A DNA stretch of 64,000 nucleotides from Rhodohalobacter sp. SW132 (GCF_003390325.1 NZ_QUOK01000006.1:215590-279589); one strand, 5' to 3'. Positions 17,143 to 26,524 are shown, counted from the first letter of the stretch. Notes: generated from the sequence alone by a model not told the origin. A program made the numbers and translations.

Positions 17143-18290
17143 GAATTACCTTCTTCTGCTAAACTGTAATAATTTTCTAAAAGACTGCTGTTAATTTTCT
17201 CCCAGGTAAACTCCTGTGATTTTTCCAGGGATCTCTCCCCCATCTGTTTTCGCAGTTCATCACTATTCACAAGTTTTCCGGCATACTCCAAAAACAGATC
17301 AATGTTTTCTACCGGTACCAGAAAACCGTTTTCCTGATGCTGCACGAGGGTTCGGCTTCCGGCTGCATCGGCTACCAGGCAAGGCAATCCGCTTGCCATC
17401 GCTTCAAGAGTAACATTACCGAATGTTTCCGTATCAGATGGGAAAAAGAATATATCGCTGCTGGCATATGCCGTAGCGAGTTCATCACCGGTTAAAAAGC
17501 CTGTAAAAACGGTATCAGGCAGCATCTGCTGCATCTCTTCAAATGCAGGTCCGTTACCCACAACTACAGAACGTACGTTACTGTTGTCGAGTTCAAGACT
17601 GCGAACAACCTCAGCAAACAGCGCCGGGTTTTTTTCCCATACCAGTCGTGATACATAGGTTATCACAACATCATCATCGCTGAATCCGTGAGCTTTTCTC
17701 CAGTCGTCACTTCTCCGGCCCGGGTTAAACTGATTGGTATCAACACCCCTTGCCCAAATTTTTAGCTCATTTCCGTTTTGACCAATATTTTGCAGCTGCA
17801 GTTCATCGGCCATTGACGGGGTGGGCACATAGATCTGGCTGCAGTGACTGTAAAACCATCGTAAATAGGACCAGCCCAATGACTCGGCAAACTGTAGGTT
17901 ATAATACTTCAGATAACTTGTGAAATGGGTATGATAAGAGGAAACCAGAATTTTATTATGATCCCGCGCCCATTTCAGTGCTTTAAAGCCTAAAACATCC
18001 GGAGTTGCGATATGAACAATATCTGGATCAAACTCCTCAAGACGATTTTTCTCAAGCGAAGGAAACCCAATAGTTACCCGGTATTCCGGCCGGCCGGGGG
18101 CTTCAATTGACGGGACAGGCACCAGTGTTCCGGCATGATCAAGCGCCGGCTCATCTATGGTAGGGCCAAATATTAATACCTCTACTCCCGACTGTATCAG
18201 ATAGTCAACCCAACGATTTAATGTGAGGGATACCCCATCTCTGATGTGGTTGTAATTGCCGGTAAAAAGAGCAACCTTCAAATTACTCAT
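17139..18290 (-). CDS. GT4-family glycosyltransferase, MgtA/SQD2-like
   Basis: 383 residues, GT-B fold. The N-terminal domain has LFTGNYNHIRDGVSLTLNRW and VSSYHTHFTSYLKYY, the latter resembling the glycolipid synthases MgtA/SQD2. The C-terminal domain has VSRLVWEKNPALFAEV and the EX7E motif ETFGNVTLE, then AMASGLPCLVAD. MgtA/SQD2 enzymes glycosylate diacylglycerol-type lipids at the membrane. It is first in a unit with the next GT4 (4-bp overlap) and divergent from the SDR reductase gene (85-bp gap). Lipid glycosylation is inferred from family resemblance and context; donor and acceptor are unknown. Confidence 0.85.
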   Translation of the reverse strand: MSNLKVALFTGNYNHIRDGVSLTLNRWVDYLIQSGVEVLIFGPTIDEPALDHAGTLVPVPSIEAPGRPEYRVTIGFPSLEKNRLEEFDPDIVHIATPDVLGFKALKWARDHNKILVSSYHTHFTSYLKYYNLQFAESLGWSYLRWFYSHCSQIYVPTPSMADELQLQNIGQNGNELKIWARGVDTNQFNPGRRSDDWRKAHGFSDDDVVITYVSRLVWEKNPALFAEVVRSLELDNSNVRSVVVGNGPAFEEMQQMLPDTVFTGFLTGDELATAYASSDIFFFPSDTETFGNVTLEAMASGLPCLVADAAGSRTLVQHQENGFLVPVENIDLFLEYAGKLVNSDELRKQMGERSLEKSQEFTWEKINSSLLENYYSLAEEGNS

Positions 18291-18375
18291 GCAGTTTTCT
18301 ATGCAGTGTTCAACTTCGTATCTTCTTTATCTGTGATAAAAACAGATTTTCTATATCCACACAATATACAATTAA

Positions 18376-19347
18376 ATGAAAGCATTTGTTACCGGAGGCA
18401 CAGGATTTATTGGAAGTCATCTGGCTGATCACCTGATCGCCTCCGATGAATATTCCGAGGTAAAATGCCTGGTCCGTTCGTCTGATAAATGGCTGGAAGG
18501 CAAATCATTCACAAAAGTTAAAGGCGACCTCCACTCCATTCCGGCGATTTCCAATGCCCTTTCTGACGTTGATGTGATTTTTCACCTGGCAGGAGTTGTA
18601 TCTGCGCCGACTAAAAAAGATTTCTTTCATGCGAATGTGGATGCTACTGAAAATCTGATCCGCCTGGCTGCGCGTGAAGGCGTTCATAACATCGTAATTC
18701 TCTCTTCCCTTGCAGCAGTCGGTCCGAGTAACGGTACTCCAAGAACCGAATCAGACCCTATGCTTCCGGTGAGCATGTATGGTAAATCAAAAAAAGAGAT
18801 GGAGGGTTTAATTAAAGAGTGCATCACCCCCGACATGTCGGTAAAGGTATTGCGTCCGCCTGCAGTGTATGGCCCGCGAGAAGATCAGATTTATACTCTT
18901 TTTAAAATCATGAAATATGGGGTCGCCCCGATCGTAGGTGACGGGACATCACCGGAACTCTCCATGGTTTATGTATCGGACATTGTACAGGGCATTGAAA
19001 AAGCCGCTGCACGTGACGAAAAAGGAATCTCCACTTATTTCATCAGCGGACAAATCACCTGCTGGAATGAGATCAAGGAAATTTGTGATACTGTTATGGG
19101 TAAAAAAAGCATGTCCCTGAAGCTAAATCCGGGCATAGTAAAAAAAGTTGCCGGATTTATAGAAACAACTGCATCATTATTTGGTTCATACCCCGTTGTA
19201 AACCGTGAAAAAGCTCGTGAAATGATCCTGGAGTGGACATGCAGCTACGAGAAAGCGGAACGTGAACTGGGCTATACCCCAAATGTATCTCTCGCAGAAG
19301 GGATTTCCCGCACACTCCACTGGTATAAAAAAAATAACTGGCTCTGA
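18376..19347 (+). CDS. Extended SDR NAD(P)-dependent epimerase/dehydratase-like reductase (CerR-like candidate)
   Basis: 323 residues. The Rossmann glycine motif is GGTGFIGSHLADHL at the N-terminus, an HLAG motif (VIFHLAGVVSAPT) follows, and the catalytic YxxxK is MYGKSKKEM near residue 135. The extended C-terminal domain ends GYTPNVSLAEGISRTLHWYK. Family members act on nucleotide sugars or on lipid ketones. In Caulobacter, an epimerase-like SDR (CerR) reduces the 3-keto group in ceramide synthesis, so its divergent position next to the GT4-GT4-SPT-GNAT cluster makes that role plausible. A nucleotide-sugar enzyme serving the GT4 pair is the main alternative. Confidence 0.82.
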   Translation: MKAFVTGGTGFIGSHLADHLIASDEYSEVKCLVRSSDKWLEGKSFTKVKGDLHSIPAISNALSDVDVIFHLAGVVSAPTKKDFFHANVDATENLIRLAAREGVHNIVILSSLAAVGPSNGTPRTESDPMLPVSMYGKSKKEMEGLIKECITPDMSVKVLRPPAVYGPREDQIYTLFKIMKYGVAPIVGDGTSPELSMVYVSDIVQGIEKAAARDEKGISTYFISGQITCWNEIKEICDTVMGKKSMSLKLNPGIVKKVAGFIETTASLFGSYPVVNREKAREMILEWTCSYEKAERELGYTPNVSLAEGISRTLHWYKKNNWL

Positions 19348-19352
19348 TTTTT

Positions 19353-20930
19353 ATGAAATATACATCCACGGTCCTGTTTCTACTTGTTACCCTGATCCTT
19401 ATACCCGGTCTTTCAAATGCTCAATGGAACCACGATATAACAAACGAGCTTGAAATCCCTGGTATTCTCGATATTGAAAGCTCACCCACTCATCTGTACG
19501 TATTATCAGAAGATGAGGGCTTGGTGGTTTTCAGAACGTATGAAGACTCCCTGCAATATCTTTACTCTTCAACCGGCATGCAGCGGCGGGGTGATCAGCT
19601 CCATGCTGATATCCGTTTTGCCTACCTTCATGGCAATGGCCGCAGGCTAACCGTAATTGAACCCACTTCCGTGCTGGGAGTTTACTCATCCACTGTACTG
19701 CCGGAAACCCCCGTCACAACACGCCGCGTAGGTAACAACCTTTATATTGTGATGGCAAACGGAACACTTGGTACATTAAGCCTTCAAACTCCGGAATCTG
19801 TCGACACTGATCCCGAAAGAGTGGATCCGGACAGACTTGAAGGACGCAGCGTAAACGATCTTGCAACGGATGAAAACAGAGTTTTATACGTTTTGAGCGA
19901 TAACTCCCGGGTGGATATATACCGCCACAGTTCAAGTGATGAATCCCTGATTCACGAGCAAAGCGTGGATCTTTCAAACCGGGCAAACCGAATTTTCTAT
20001 ACAGATAACGAACTTATCGGAACTTCAGAAGACGGTGATATTTTTCTGATCAATTCTGATGGCCGAACAAGACATCAAAATAATGTGGAGTCGGGAGTTA
20101 CAAATCTTGGATTTTGGAATGATGAGGTTGTAGTACGGAATGAAAACAATCAACTCTGGATCGGTGAACTCGGGGGTGAATTAACGCGCTGGAAAGAGAC
20201 CGGACGTGCCGGAAATCACTTTACTATTAGTAAAAACCGCCTGTATGTTTCCGAATACAGTTCACTGTTTCCGGTCATCCGTGCTGTAGAAACCGGCCGC
20301 GCCGCGCAGTCCAGCTCTGGTACTCAGGCTGACCGATTTATGATTTCTCAGATCGAAACCGTAACGATACCATTCCCTAAACCTCTGCTTCTGCCGCTTG
20401 AAGTAGAAGGATACGACGGAAATGTATCTGATATCACCTTCAGCGTAGACAGCCGATTTAACAATATCCGGGTTCGCGGAAATTCTATCTATTGGCAGCC
20501 GGGAGCTTCTGATACCGGCAGACATCCGCTCACGGTTACAGCAACGACACCAGCGGGGCAAAGCACCCAAATGGAATTCACCGTGGATGTGCGTCCGTTT
20601 AACTCACCTCCGCGATTTACCCCCACACGTCCGCAAACTCTGCCAGCTGATGAACAGTTCGAACAGAAAATCTCGGCGTTCGACCCCGACGGCACCCACC
20701 CCGACCTGATCCGCTATCTTGGCGTTGATCTTCCATCAGGTGCATCACTGGACGAGCAAACCGGCCTCTTCAGCTGGACACCCAACATTCGGCAGGTCGG
20801 ATCACATACGTTTCGCGTGATTGCAACCGACCAGTTTGGAGCTGCAGCATCACAGGAATTCGAGCTGCGTGTGGTTGAAGTTGAAGAAACCGATGAAGTT
20901 GAAATCGAAAATGTGATCGATTCTCAGTGA
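19353..20930 (+). CDS. Secreted beta-propeller protein with C-terminal cadherin/Ig-like (He_PIG-type) domains
   Basis: 525 residues with a signal peptide (residues 1-24, ending GLSNAQ). Residues ~30-330 are repetitive beta-rich segments with loosely repeated blades (YVLSEDEGLVVF, YIVMANGTLGTL, YVLSDNSRVDIY, GTSEDGDIFLI), suggesting a propeller. Residues ~350-515 hold two Ig/cadherin-like modules; the second shows FDPDGTHPDLIRYLGVDLPS, LDEQTGLFSWTPN and FRVIATDQFGAA, typical of putative-Ig repeats. The last residues are acidic. It starts 5 bp after the SDR gene and overlaps mutY by 4 bp, so it lies in a dense operon. No catalytic motif; role unknown, probably binding or surface structure. Confidence 0.78.
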   Translation: MKYTSTVLFLLVTLILIPGLSNAQWNHDITNELEIPGILDIESSPTHLYVLSEDEGLVVFRTYEDSLQYLYSSTGMQRRGDQLHADIRFAYLHGNGRRLTVIEPTSVLGVYSSTVLPETPVTTRRVGNNLYIVMANGTLGTLSLQTPESVDTDPERVDPDRLEGRSVNDLATDENRVLYVLSDNSRVDIYRHSSSDESLIHEQSVDLSNRANRIFYTDNELIGTSEDGDIFLINSDGRTRHQNNVESGVTNLGFWNDEVVVRNENNQLWIGELGGELTRWKETGRAGNHFTISKNRLYVSEYSSLFPVIRAVETGRAAQSSSGTQADRFMISQIETVTIPFPKPLLLPLEVEGYDGNVSDITFSVDSRFNNIRVRGNSIYWQPGASDTGRHPLTVTATTPAGQSTQMEFTVDVRPFNSPPRFTPTRPQTLPADEQFEQKISAFDPDGTHPDLIRYLGVDLPSGASLDEQTGLFSWTPNIRQVGSHTFRVIATDQFGAAASQEFELRVVEVEETDEVEIENVIDSQ

Positions 20931-22024
20931 CAGAATTTCCCGCCGATCAGCTGCTTGACTGGTACTCTCTGGCCAAACGCGAAATGCCGTGGCGCAATAC
21001 ATCCGATCCATACCGGATCTGGATCTCGGAAATAATGCTGCAGCAGACCCGTGTGGATACGGTGATTCCCTATTACCGCCGATTTACCGATGCCTTCCCA
21101 ACCGTTTACGAACTCGCATCAGCAGATCAGCAAACCGTTTTGAAGCTATGGGAAGGTCTGGGCTATTATAGCCGTGCGCGAAATATGCATCACGCTGCAA
21201 AAGATGTAGTTAACCGGCTTGATGGAAACTTTCCCGACAACTATAACGACCTGCTTAAACTGAAAGGGATCGGCCCGTATACTGCGGCGGCTATCAGCAG
21301 TATTGCGTTTAACGAACAACAAGCCGTTGTTGATGGGAACGTAATCCGCGTGATGAGCCGCTATTTTGGAATCCGGGACGATGTACGCCGATCTGCCGTT
21401 AAAAAGGAGATCCAGGAACTTGCCGATCAAATTATTCCGAAAAATCAGCCCGGTGATTTTAATCAAGCGGTGATGGAACTTGGTGCTACGGTTTGCACAC
21501 CAAAAAATCCGGCTTGTGATGCGTGCCCGCTTTCAACCGGCTGCGTTGCATACAACTCTGCTCAAACTGAATCCATACCGTATAAATCCCCGGCGAAGAA
21601 AGTGCCGCATCACCAAATTGGAGTGGGCATTATCACCGATTCAAATCAAAATCTGCTCATCGCCCTGCGCCCTGATGATGCCATGCTTGGCGGACTCTGG
21701 GAGTTTCCCGGAGGAAAACAGAAAAACGGTGAATCCATCGAAAAAACTGTACAAAGAGAACTTAAAGAAGAACTTGGGGTTGAGGTTCGGGTCAACCGGA
21801 AGCTGATGAAGCTCAAACATGCCTACTCTCATTTTAAAATTACTTTGCACGCCTACTGGTGTACAATAGAAGATGGTGATCCGGCTCCCAATTCAAGTAC
21901 TGAATTGAAGTGGGTATCACCGGATGAAATCAGCAAATATCCGTTTCCAAAAGCGAATACCGTTTTGATTGAAAAGCTGCAGTCCGATGAAGAAGGCATT
22001 CCTGAAGGCAACCCAAGAGGATGA
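20927..22024 (+). CDS. mutY: A/G-specific adenine glycosylase
   Basis: 365 residues, GTG start overlapping the upstream stop (GTGA). The HhH-GPD domain carries SEIMLQQTRVDTVIPYYRRF and catalytic Asp136 in VVDGNVIRVMSRYFG. The [4Fe-4S] cluster ligands are C190, C197, C200 and C206 (C-x6-C-x2-C-x5-C). A C-terminal NUDIX-like domain (GGLWEFPGGKQKNGES followed by RELKEELGVEV) recognises 8-oxoguanine. The enzyme removes adenine mispaired with 8-oxoG, preventing G:C to T:A changes. It is followed with a 4-bp overlap by a TIGR02757 gene. Full length for the family. Confidence 0.95.
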   Translation: MTEFPADQLLDWYSLAKREMPWRNTSDPYRIWISEIMLQQTRVDTVIPYYRRFTDAFPTVYELASADQQTVLKLWEGLGYYSRARNMHHAAKDVVNRLDGNFPDNYNDLLKLKGIGPYTAAAISSIAFNEQQAVVDGNVIRVMSRYFGIRDDVRRSAVKKEIQELADQIIPKNQPGDFNQAVMELGATVCTPKNPACDACPLSTGCVAYNSAQTESIPYKSPAKKVPHHQIGVGIITDSNQNLLIALRPDDAMLGGLWEFPGGKQKNGESIEKTVQRELKEELGVEVRVNRKLMKLKHAYSHFKITLHAYWCTIEDGDPAPNSSTELKWVSPDEISKYPFPKANTVLIEKLQSDEEGIPEGNPRG

Positions 22025-22860
22025 AACCCAAATCACCCCTGCGAAAACGTTCACGAAAGGCGCTGATTGAACTTAAACCGCTGCTGGACGAAATCAACGA
22101 TCGAGTAGAACAACCTGATTACATTCCACACGATCCTGTTCAGTTTATGCATGCGTTTGAGGAAAAAAAAGACCGCGAAATTGCCGGGTTTCTCGCGGCA
22201 ACAATGGCTTGGGGAAGGCGTGATATCGTCGTCTCAAAAGTGGATCAGCTTTTACGGAGAATGGACTATCAGCCGTACGATTTTGTGATGCATTACAGCC
22301 AAAAAGATTTCAGCAGCTTCAGCTCGTTCAAACATCGAACGTTTAAGCCGATCGATATCCACGGACTGGTTCTGGCGCTCCGTGCCATCTACAGCCGGTA
22401 TGATGACTTTGAATCGTTTTGGAGAGAGTGTTACGAAACGGGTAAATCACAAAACCGTCCATTTCTCGCGATATTCAATGAACGATTTTTCAGTTTCAGC
22501 TCTGATTTTGCAGAGAGAACGAGAAAACACATCTCAAACCCGGAAAAAGGCAGTCCCTGTAAACGTCTTTATATGTTTTTGAGATGGACGATCAGAAAAA
22601 ACAGCCCGGTGGATACCGGTATCTGGTCATTTATGCCGGAATCTGAGCTGCTCATTCCACTGGATGTTCATGTGGCCCGGCAGGCAAGAAAATTCGGTTT
22701 GATAACCCGCCGATCAAACGATTGGCAAACTGTAAACCAGCTCACTGAAACTCTCGCAGTTTTAAACCCAAATGATCCCGCCCGGTACGATTACGCACTT
22801 TTTGGTATCGGCGCGCTGGATTATGAAATACCGCTGCGCTATCATCTGAACCGTGTGTGA
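22021..22860 (+). CDS. TIGR02757/DUF2400 family protein
   Basis: 279 residues. I recognise the family from the N-terminal block DREIAGFLAATMAWGRRDIV and the later block LYMFLRWTIRKNSPVDTGIW with LIPLDVHVARQARKFGLI. The end shows PARYDYALFGIGALD, all hallmarks of this conserved uncharacterised family common in Bacteroidota-group genomes. The helical layout with LPLDTH-like and FxIG motifs is reminiscent of the HhH-GPD DNA glycosylase fold, but no lysine/aspartate pair can be assigned by eye. The ATGA overlap with mutY fits a DNA-repair association, which is inference. Confidence 0.85.
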   Translation: MKPKSPLRKRSRKALIELKPLLDEINDRVEQPDYIPHDPVQFMHAFEEKKDREIAGFLAATMAWGRRDIVVSKVDQLLRRMDYQPYDFVMHYSQKDFSSFSSFKHRTFKPIDIHGLVLALRAIYSRYDDFESFWRECYETGKSQNRPFLAIFNERFFSFSSDFAERTRKHISNPEKGSPCKRLYMFLRWTIRKNSPVDTGIWSFMPESELLIPLDVHVARQARKFGLITRRSNDWQTVNQLTETLAVLNPNDPARYDYALFGIGALDYEIPLRYHLNRV

Positions 22861-22864
22861 TAGT

Positions 22865-23533
22865 TTAACCCGAGATTTCCGTCAGGCGCTCAACCGCAAA
22901 GAGCATGTAGCCCACAACCGCGGAGAGAAAACCAATCAATATCACGTAGATCACATATCCGGTGATATAGGCGGATAGAATTCGAATCCAGTCCATAAAT
23001 GAATCTACGCTGAAATAATGGCGATAGATCCAGAGCATGATTCCGGCCGCCACCATCGCGGGAAGTGTGGAGTTCAGGAATGGATCGAGCAGAGACTGAC
23101 CCGAGAAAATCCAGACCGGAATCAGCAGAGGTAACACAAAAAATGAAGCGCCAGCTGCATAGCTGTTAATGACGATATGATCATAAAACCCACCGGTCTT
23201 ACCTTTAAGAAAAATAAGTCCGCCTACTGAAAGTGACAAAATCAGAACAAAAATCATTGAAACAGGCAAAAACTGGGTAGCTGCCCGAACGGATGCAATC
23301 TGGGTCCACTCCGTCAGGCGGAGCAAATTTTCATTATCCGCGACCGATTCATCCACCTGGGGATCAACACTGAAATCTACAAAAATGGTGTTCAGCAGTA
23401 CCACAATCACGCCACCTATCAAACAAAAAAGAAACGGATGCATGAACGTGCCCCTGTTATCATTCAGAAAAGAGTCGATAACCTGTCGTGGTTCCGTGAG
23501 TAGAGATCGAAATGTACTGATAAGCGTATTCAA
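22865..23533 (-). CDS. Integral membrane protein, Yip1/DUF3667-like
   Basis: 222 residues with about five hydrophobic helices (starting ~32-52 HPFLFCLIGGVIVVLLN, then ~90, ~130, ~160 and ~195). The amphipathic N-terminus TFRSLLTEPRQVIDSFLN before the first helix is the layout of Yip1-domain and DUF3667 proteins. DUF3667 members normally carry a zinc ribbon first, which is absent here, so the family call is tentative. It is convergent with the TIGR02757 gene (4-bp gap). Function unknown. Confidence 0.6.
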   Translation of the reverse strand: MNTLISTFRSLLTEPRQVIDSFLNDNRGTFMHPFLFCLIGGVIVVLLNTIFVDFSVDPQVDESVADNENLLRLTEWTQIASVRAATQFLPVSMIFVLILSLSVGGLIFLKGKTGGFYDHIVINSYAAGASFFVLPLLIPVWIFSGQSLLDPFLNSTLPAMVAAGIMLWIYRHYFSVDSFMDWIRILSAYITGYVIYVILIGFLSAVVGYMLFAVERLTEISG

Positions 23534-23675
23534 GCCTGCTTTTTTATTTAAATTCGAAATTTAAAAAATCGCGTTAAATGATGCATTCTAAGCGTTGGGA
23601 GGTATTGCAAATCCGGCATGCAAAAGATACCGAATTTTTTATTCTTCAGGACTGTTATAAAGCTGAAATATTCTC

Positions 23676-23683
23676 TATATTTG
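23676..23683 (+). promoter_or_regulatory. TATATTTG -7 element upstream of rpsU
   Basis: Perfect match to TAnnTTTG 34 bp before the rpsU start codon. No convincing TTG lies at the -33 distance, so only the -7 half is called. No Shine-Dalgarno sequence is seen between it and the ATG. Confidence 0.45.
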
Positions 23684-23717
23684 GGATCTGTCAATAAATA
23701 CAAACTATATATAAGAT

Positions 23718-23912
23718 ATGATAGGAGTTAACGTAAAAGATAACGAAAGCATTGACCGCGCAATTAACCGCTTCAAAAAGATGGTTACACGCTCAAGGCT
23801 TTTGAACGAGTATAAAGATCGCCAGCAGTACACCAAACCTTCCGAAGAGCGCCGTGAAGCGCTTAAGAAGAGTGTACGGGAAGAGCGTCGCCGTCAAAGA
23901 GAGAATTACTAA
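23718..23912 (+). CDS. rpsU: 30S ribosomal protein bS21
   Basis: 64 residues, strongly basic, with the family opening MIGVNVKDNESIDRAINRFK and the Arg/Lys-rich C-terminal helix (SEERREALKKSVREERRRQR). bS21 binds the small subunit platform near the 3' end of 16S rRNA. In the Bacteroidota it helps hide the anti-Shine-Dalgarno tail, in line with the lack of SD sequences before most genes in this window, including this one. Single-gene unit, convergent with radA (9-bp gap). Confidence 0.95.
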   Translation: MIGVNVKDNESIDRAINRFKKMVTRSRLLNEYKDRQQYTKPSEERREALKKSVREERRRQRENY

Positions 23913-23921
23913 GGTCTTTTT

Positions 23922-25268
23922 TTACTTGTCGATCTGCGAGATATAGGCTCGTTCCACCAGCTCTATATTCGATTGAACCGACACTTGACCGGGAGGCGCA
24001 ACAACTGATTTAATTCCCATTTTTTCAGCCTCCCGTATTCTCTGCTCTCTGAACCGCACGCTTCGAATCTCTCCTCCGAGTCCCACCTCACCGATAAATA
24101 CTGCATTCTTCCGGATTGGATGATCCTTAATACTGGAAGAAAGTGCTGCTATAACGGCAAGGTCAGCCGCGGGATCTGAGATTTTCAGTCCGCCCGCAAT
24201 ATTCAGGTATACGTCCTGCCCGGCAAATGAAATCCCTCCCCTTTTTTCCAGAACAGCAATCAAAAGTGAAAGCCGTCTTTGGTCAAATCCGTTTGCGGTT
24301 CGCTGCGGTGTGCTGTAATTACTGGCCGTTACCAGCGCCTGTACTTCAATCAAAATCGGCCGTGAACCCTCCATTACGCAGGTGATACAATTTCCACTGA
24401 TCGTTGTATCCAAATCTGAAAGAAATAGCTCCGATGGATTCGGCACTTCTGCCAGCCCATCCTGTTTCATCTCAAAAACACCAACTTCCTGCGCCGGGCC
24501 AAACCGGTTTTTCACACTTCGAAGCAGCCGGTGAAACTGGCTCTGGTTTCCTTCAAAATAAAGAACCGTATCTACCATGTGTTCCAGGATTTTCGGTCCG
24601 GCTATCTCACCATCTTTTGTAACGTGGCCAATCATCATCGTTGAAAATCCTTCGCGTTTCGCCAGCTGCTGAAGCATTGCTGAACATTCCCGTACCTGCT
24701 GCACCGATCCCGGCAGGGATGTCAGGTTGGAACTGTAAACGGTTTGAATGGAATCGATGACCAGTAACGCGGGTTTTAATTTTCGCGTTTGCGCGATGAT
24801 GGAATCGATGTTTGAACTGGAGTAGATGTAGAGTTTATCTCCTGTTACCCCGAGGCGTTCAGCACGCTGCTTAATTTGTGACGGTGACTCCTCTCCGGCT
24901 ACGTATAAAATCGGCCAATCGGGACGTGCTTTTGCGAGCTGCAGCATCAATGTACTTTTCCCGATACCGGGATCGCCGCCCAGCAGCATAAACGAGCCGG
25001 CTACAATTCCGCCGCCCAGCACCCGGTCGAGTTCCTCGATACCTGTAGGCTGCCGGCTGTGCTCACTCTCCTCAACGGAGGTCAGCGGTACAGCTTCATC
25101 GCTTCCACTTTCACGGCTGATATCCGCTTTGTTTTTCTGTTGAGTCTTTTTCTCTTCCACTTTCTCTTCGAACGTATGCCATTCATTGCAGGATGGACAT
25201 ACACCAAGCCATTTCGGAGACCGATACTCGCAATTGCTGCAAATGAACGTAACTTTTGCCTTCGCCAT
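23922..25268 (-). CDS. radA: DNA repair protein RadA/Sms
   Basis: 448 residues. The N-terminal zinc ribbon has Cys10, Cys13, Cys24 and Cys27 (FICSNCEY ... GVCPSCNEW). The RecA-like core carries Walker A GGDPGIGKST, the RadA-specific KNRFG motif (SVKNRFGPAQEVGVFEM), and a C-terminal Lon-like domain (GGLKISDPAADLAVIAAL, FIGEVGLGGEIRSV). It is a branch-migration helicase that acts with RecA in recombination. The upstream membrane-protein gene ends exactly one base before the radA start, so the two are co-transcribed. Confidence 0.96.
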   Translation of the reverse strand: MAKAKVTFICSNCEYRSPKWLGVCPSCNEWHTFEEKVEEKKTQQKNKADISRESGSDEAVPLTSVEESEHSRQPTGIEELDRVLGGGIVAGSFMLLGGDPGIGKSTLMLQLAKARPDWPILYVAGEESPSQIKQRAERLGVTGDKLYIYSSSNIDSIIAQTRKLKPALLVIDSIQTVYSSNLTSLPGSVQQVRECSAMLQQLAKREGFSTMMIGHVTKDGEIAGPKILEHMVDTVLYFEGNQSQFHRLLRSVKNRFGPAQEVGVFEMKQDGLAEVPNPSELFLSDLDTTISGNCITCVMEGSRPILIEVQALVTASNYSTPQRTANGFDQRRLSLLIAVLEKRGGISFAGQDVYLNIAGGLKISDPAADLAVIAALSSSIKDHPIRKNAVFIGEVGLGGEIRSVRFREQRIREAEKMGIKSVVAPPGQVSVQSNIELVERAYISQIDK

Positions 25269-26348
25269 CTATTGAGCCTCCCGTTCATTGCTGATTTCTT
25301 TGGACGCCCCTTTCGCCTCAGCCACTTTATGATTTACATACCAGGCTGTAGCAATAATTCCCAAACCAATACTTATATAATATGTGATGATTCTCCAGGC
25401 AAAAACAGCAAGTCCCACAAAGGAGGTACGGTCGATCAGCGGTCCGAGAAAAATTGCGAACAATCCTTCAACTCCGCCGGAACCGCCGGGGGTTGGAATG
25501 ATGAGGAAGGCGAGGTTCATCGCCAGGCTGCGGAGCACCAGTAAAACCTCGGGACCGGGCAGCAGGCTTAGTATCACAATTACCGGCAGCGCAACGCGGC
25601 AAAGCCAGCTCATGGTTGAAAAGAAAAACGCCTTCATAAAGAATTTCAGCGGTTTCTTCCGTAATTCGTAGGAGTAGCCCTCCAGGTTCTCGGCCTCTGC
25701 ACTCATCCTGGTTGAATAGCGGTTCAGAAATGGCCATTTAAAAATCCAGTTAACGACCTTTTTCATCGACGAGGGATTGACCATCAAACCGTATGTTAGA
25801 AATCCGCCGTAGAGAAGCAGGCCGGTATAAATCAAAACCATAGTCAGATTTCCAACAAACCCGATTTCGGGCGGTAAAACCTGGTAATAGAAACCCGCAA
25901 GCAGCAAAATAGGAACCGCAAGTGCATACCAGAACTGATCAAGCAGTACCCCGTAGAGTACAATCGCTGATGATTTTCCCAGCCTGATCCCCTCACGGGT
26001 CATAGCGTACGTTGCAACCGGCGCCCCGCCGATTGTTGACGGAGTAACGGCTGATGCAAAATCCCATGTGAGTGCAACGCGAAAACATGCCATCCAACCG
26101 ATCTCTTTATCCGCTAAATAGCGAAGCTTTGCGGCAGAGAAATAAACTTTCAAAAGCATCACGCCGATGGCGATAAACAGTCCCGGCAGGCGCTTCGGGG
26201 CAAGATGGTTGAGAACACCTGGAGTGTAGGTGATATAAATTACAATCCCCATACTGATGACACTCAGCGCAATGGAGATAGCAAGATATTTAAAAGATAT
26301 CAGGCTGCCGCTTGACGCTCCTTCGTTATGTGTGTCTGTGGCTGACAA
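25269..26348 (-). CDS. LPG_synthase_TM / UPF0104 (YbhN-like) flippase-type membrane protein
   Basis: 359 residues with about eight transmembrane helices. Family blocks are seen: LKVYFSAAKLRYLADKEIGW, FASAVTPSTIGGAPVATYAM and the C-terminal LAFLIIPTPGGSGGVEGLFA, which contain the conserved Gly/Pro-rich motifs of the membrane domain of lysyl-phosphatidylglycerol synthase. There is no cytoplasmic aminoacyl-transferase domain, so lipid aminoacylation is not expected. Members are thought to move or organise lipids in the cytoplasmic membrane. Directly abuts radA; the link is probably only transcriptional. Confidence 0.85.
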   Translation of the reverse strand: MSATDTHNEGASSGSLISFKYLAISIALSVISMGIVIYITYTPGVLNHLAPKRLPGLFIAIGVMLLKVYFSAAKLRYLADKEIGWMACFRVALTWDFASAVTPSTIGGAPVATYAMTREGIRLGKSSAIVLYGVLLDQFWYALAVPILLLAGFYYQVLPPEIGFVGNLTMVLIYTGLLLYGGFLTYGLMVNPSSMKKVVNWIFKWPFLNRYSTRMSAEAENLEGYSYELRKKPLKFFMKAFFFSTMSWLCRVALPVIVILSLLPGPEVLLVLRSLAMNLAFLIIPTPGGSGGVEGLFAIFLGPLIDRTSFVGLAVFAWRIITYYISIGLGIIATAWYVNHKVAEAKGASKEISNEREAQ

Positions 26349-26406
26349 ATACGTTTATTGTAGATTCACAACTTTTATTCAAACCCGAATATGAATGAAC
26401 CGCCCT

Positions 26407-26414
26407 CAAATTTA
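26407..26414 (-). promoter_or_regulatory. TAAATTTG -7 element upstream of the YbhN-like/radA unit
   Basis: On the minus strand TAAATTTG matches TAnnTTTG perfectly, 58 bp before the start codon. A TTG lies further upstream at a non-ideal spacing, so only the -7 element is called. Confidence 0.4.
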
Positions 26415-26524
26415 TAGATGTAAAGATCGCAGGTCAGGCAGAGCAACCCTTAAGGTATGGCTAAATTACTACGAGTACCACATCTGAATAGATTATTTTA
26501 CGACTGATCAGTGGTTCTTAGATA

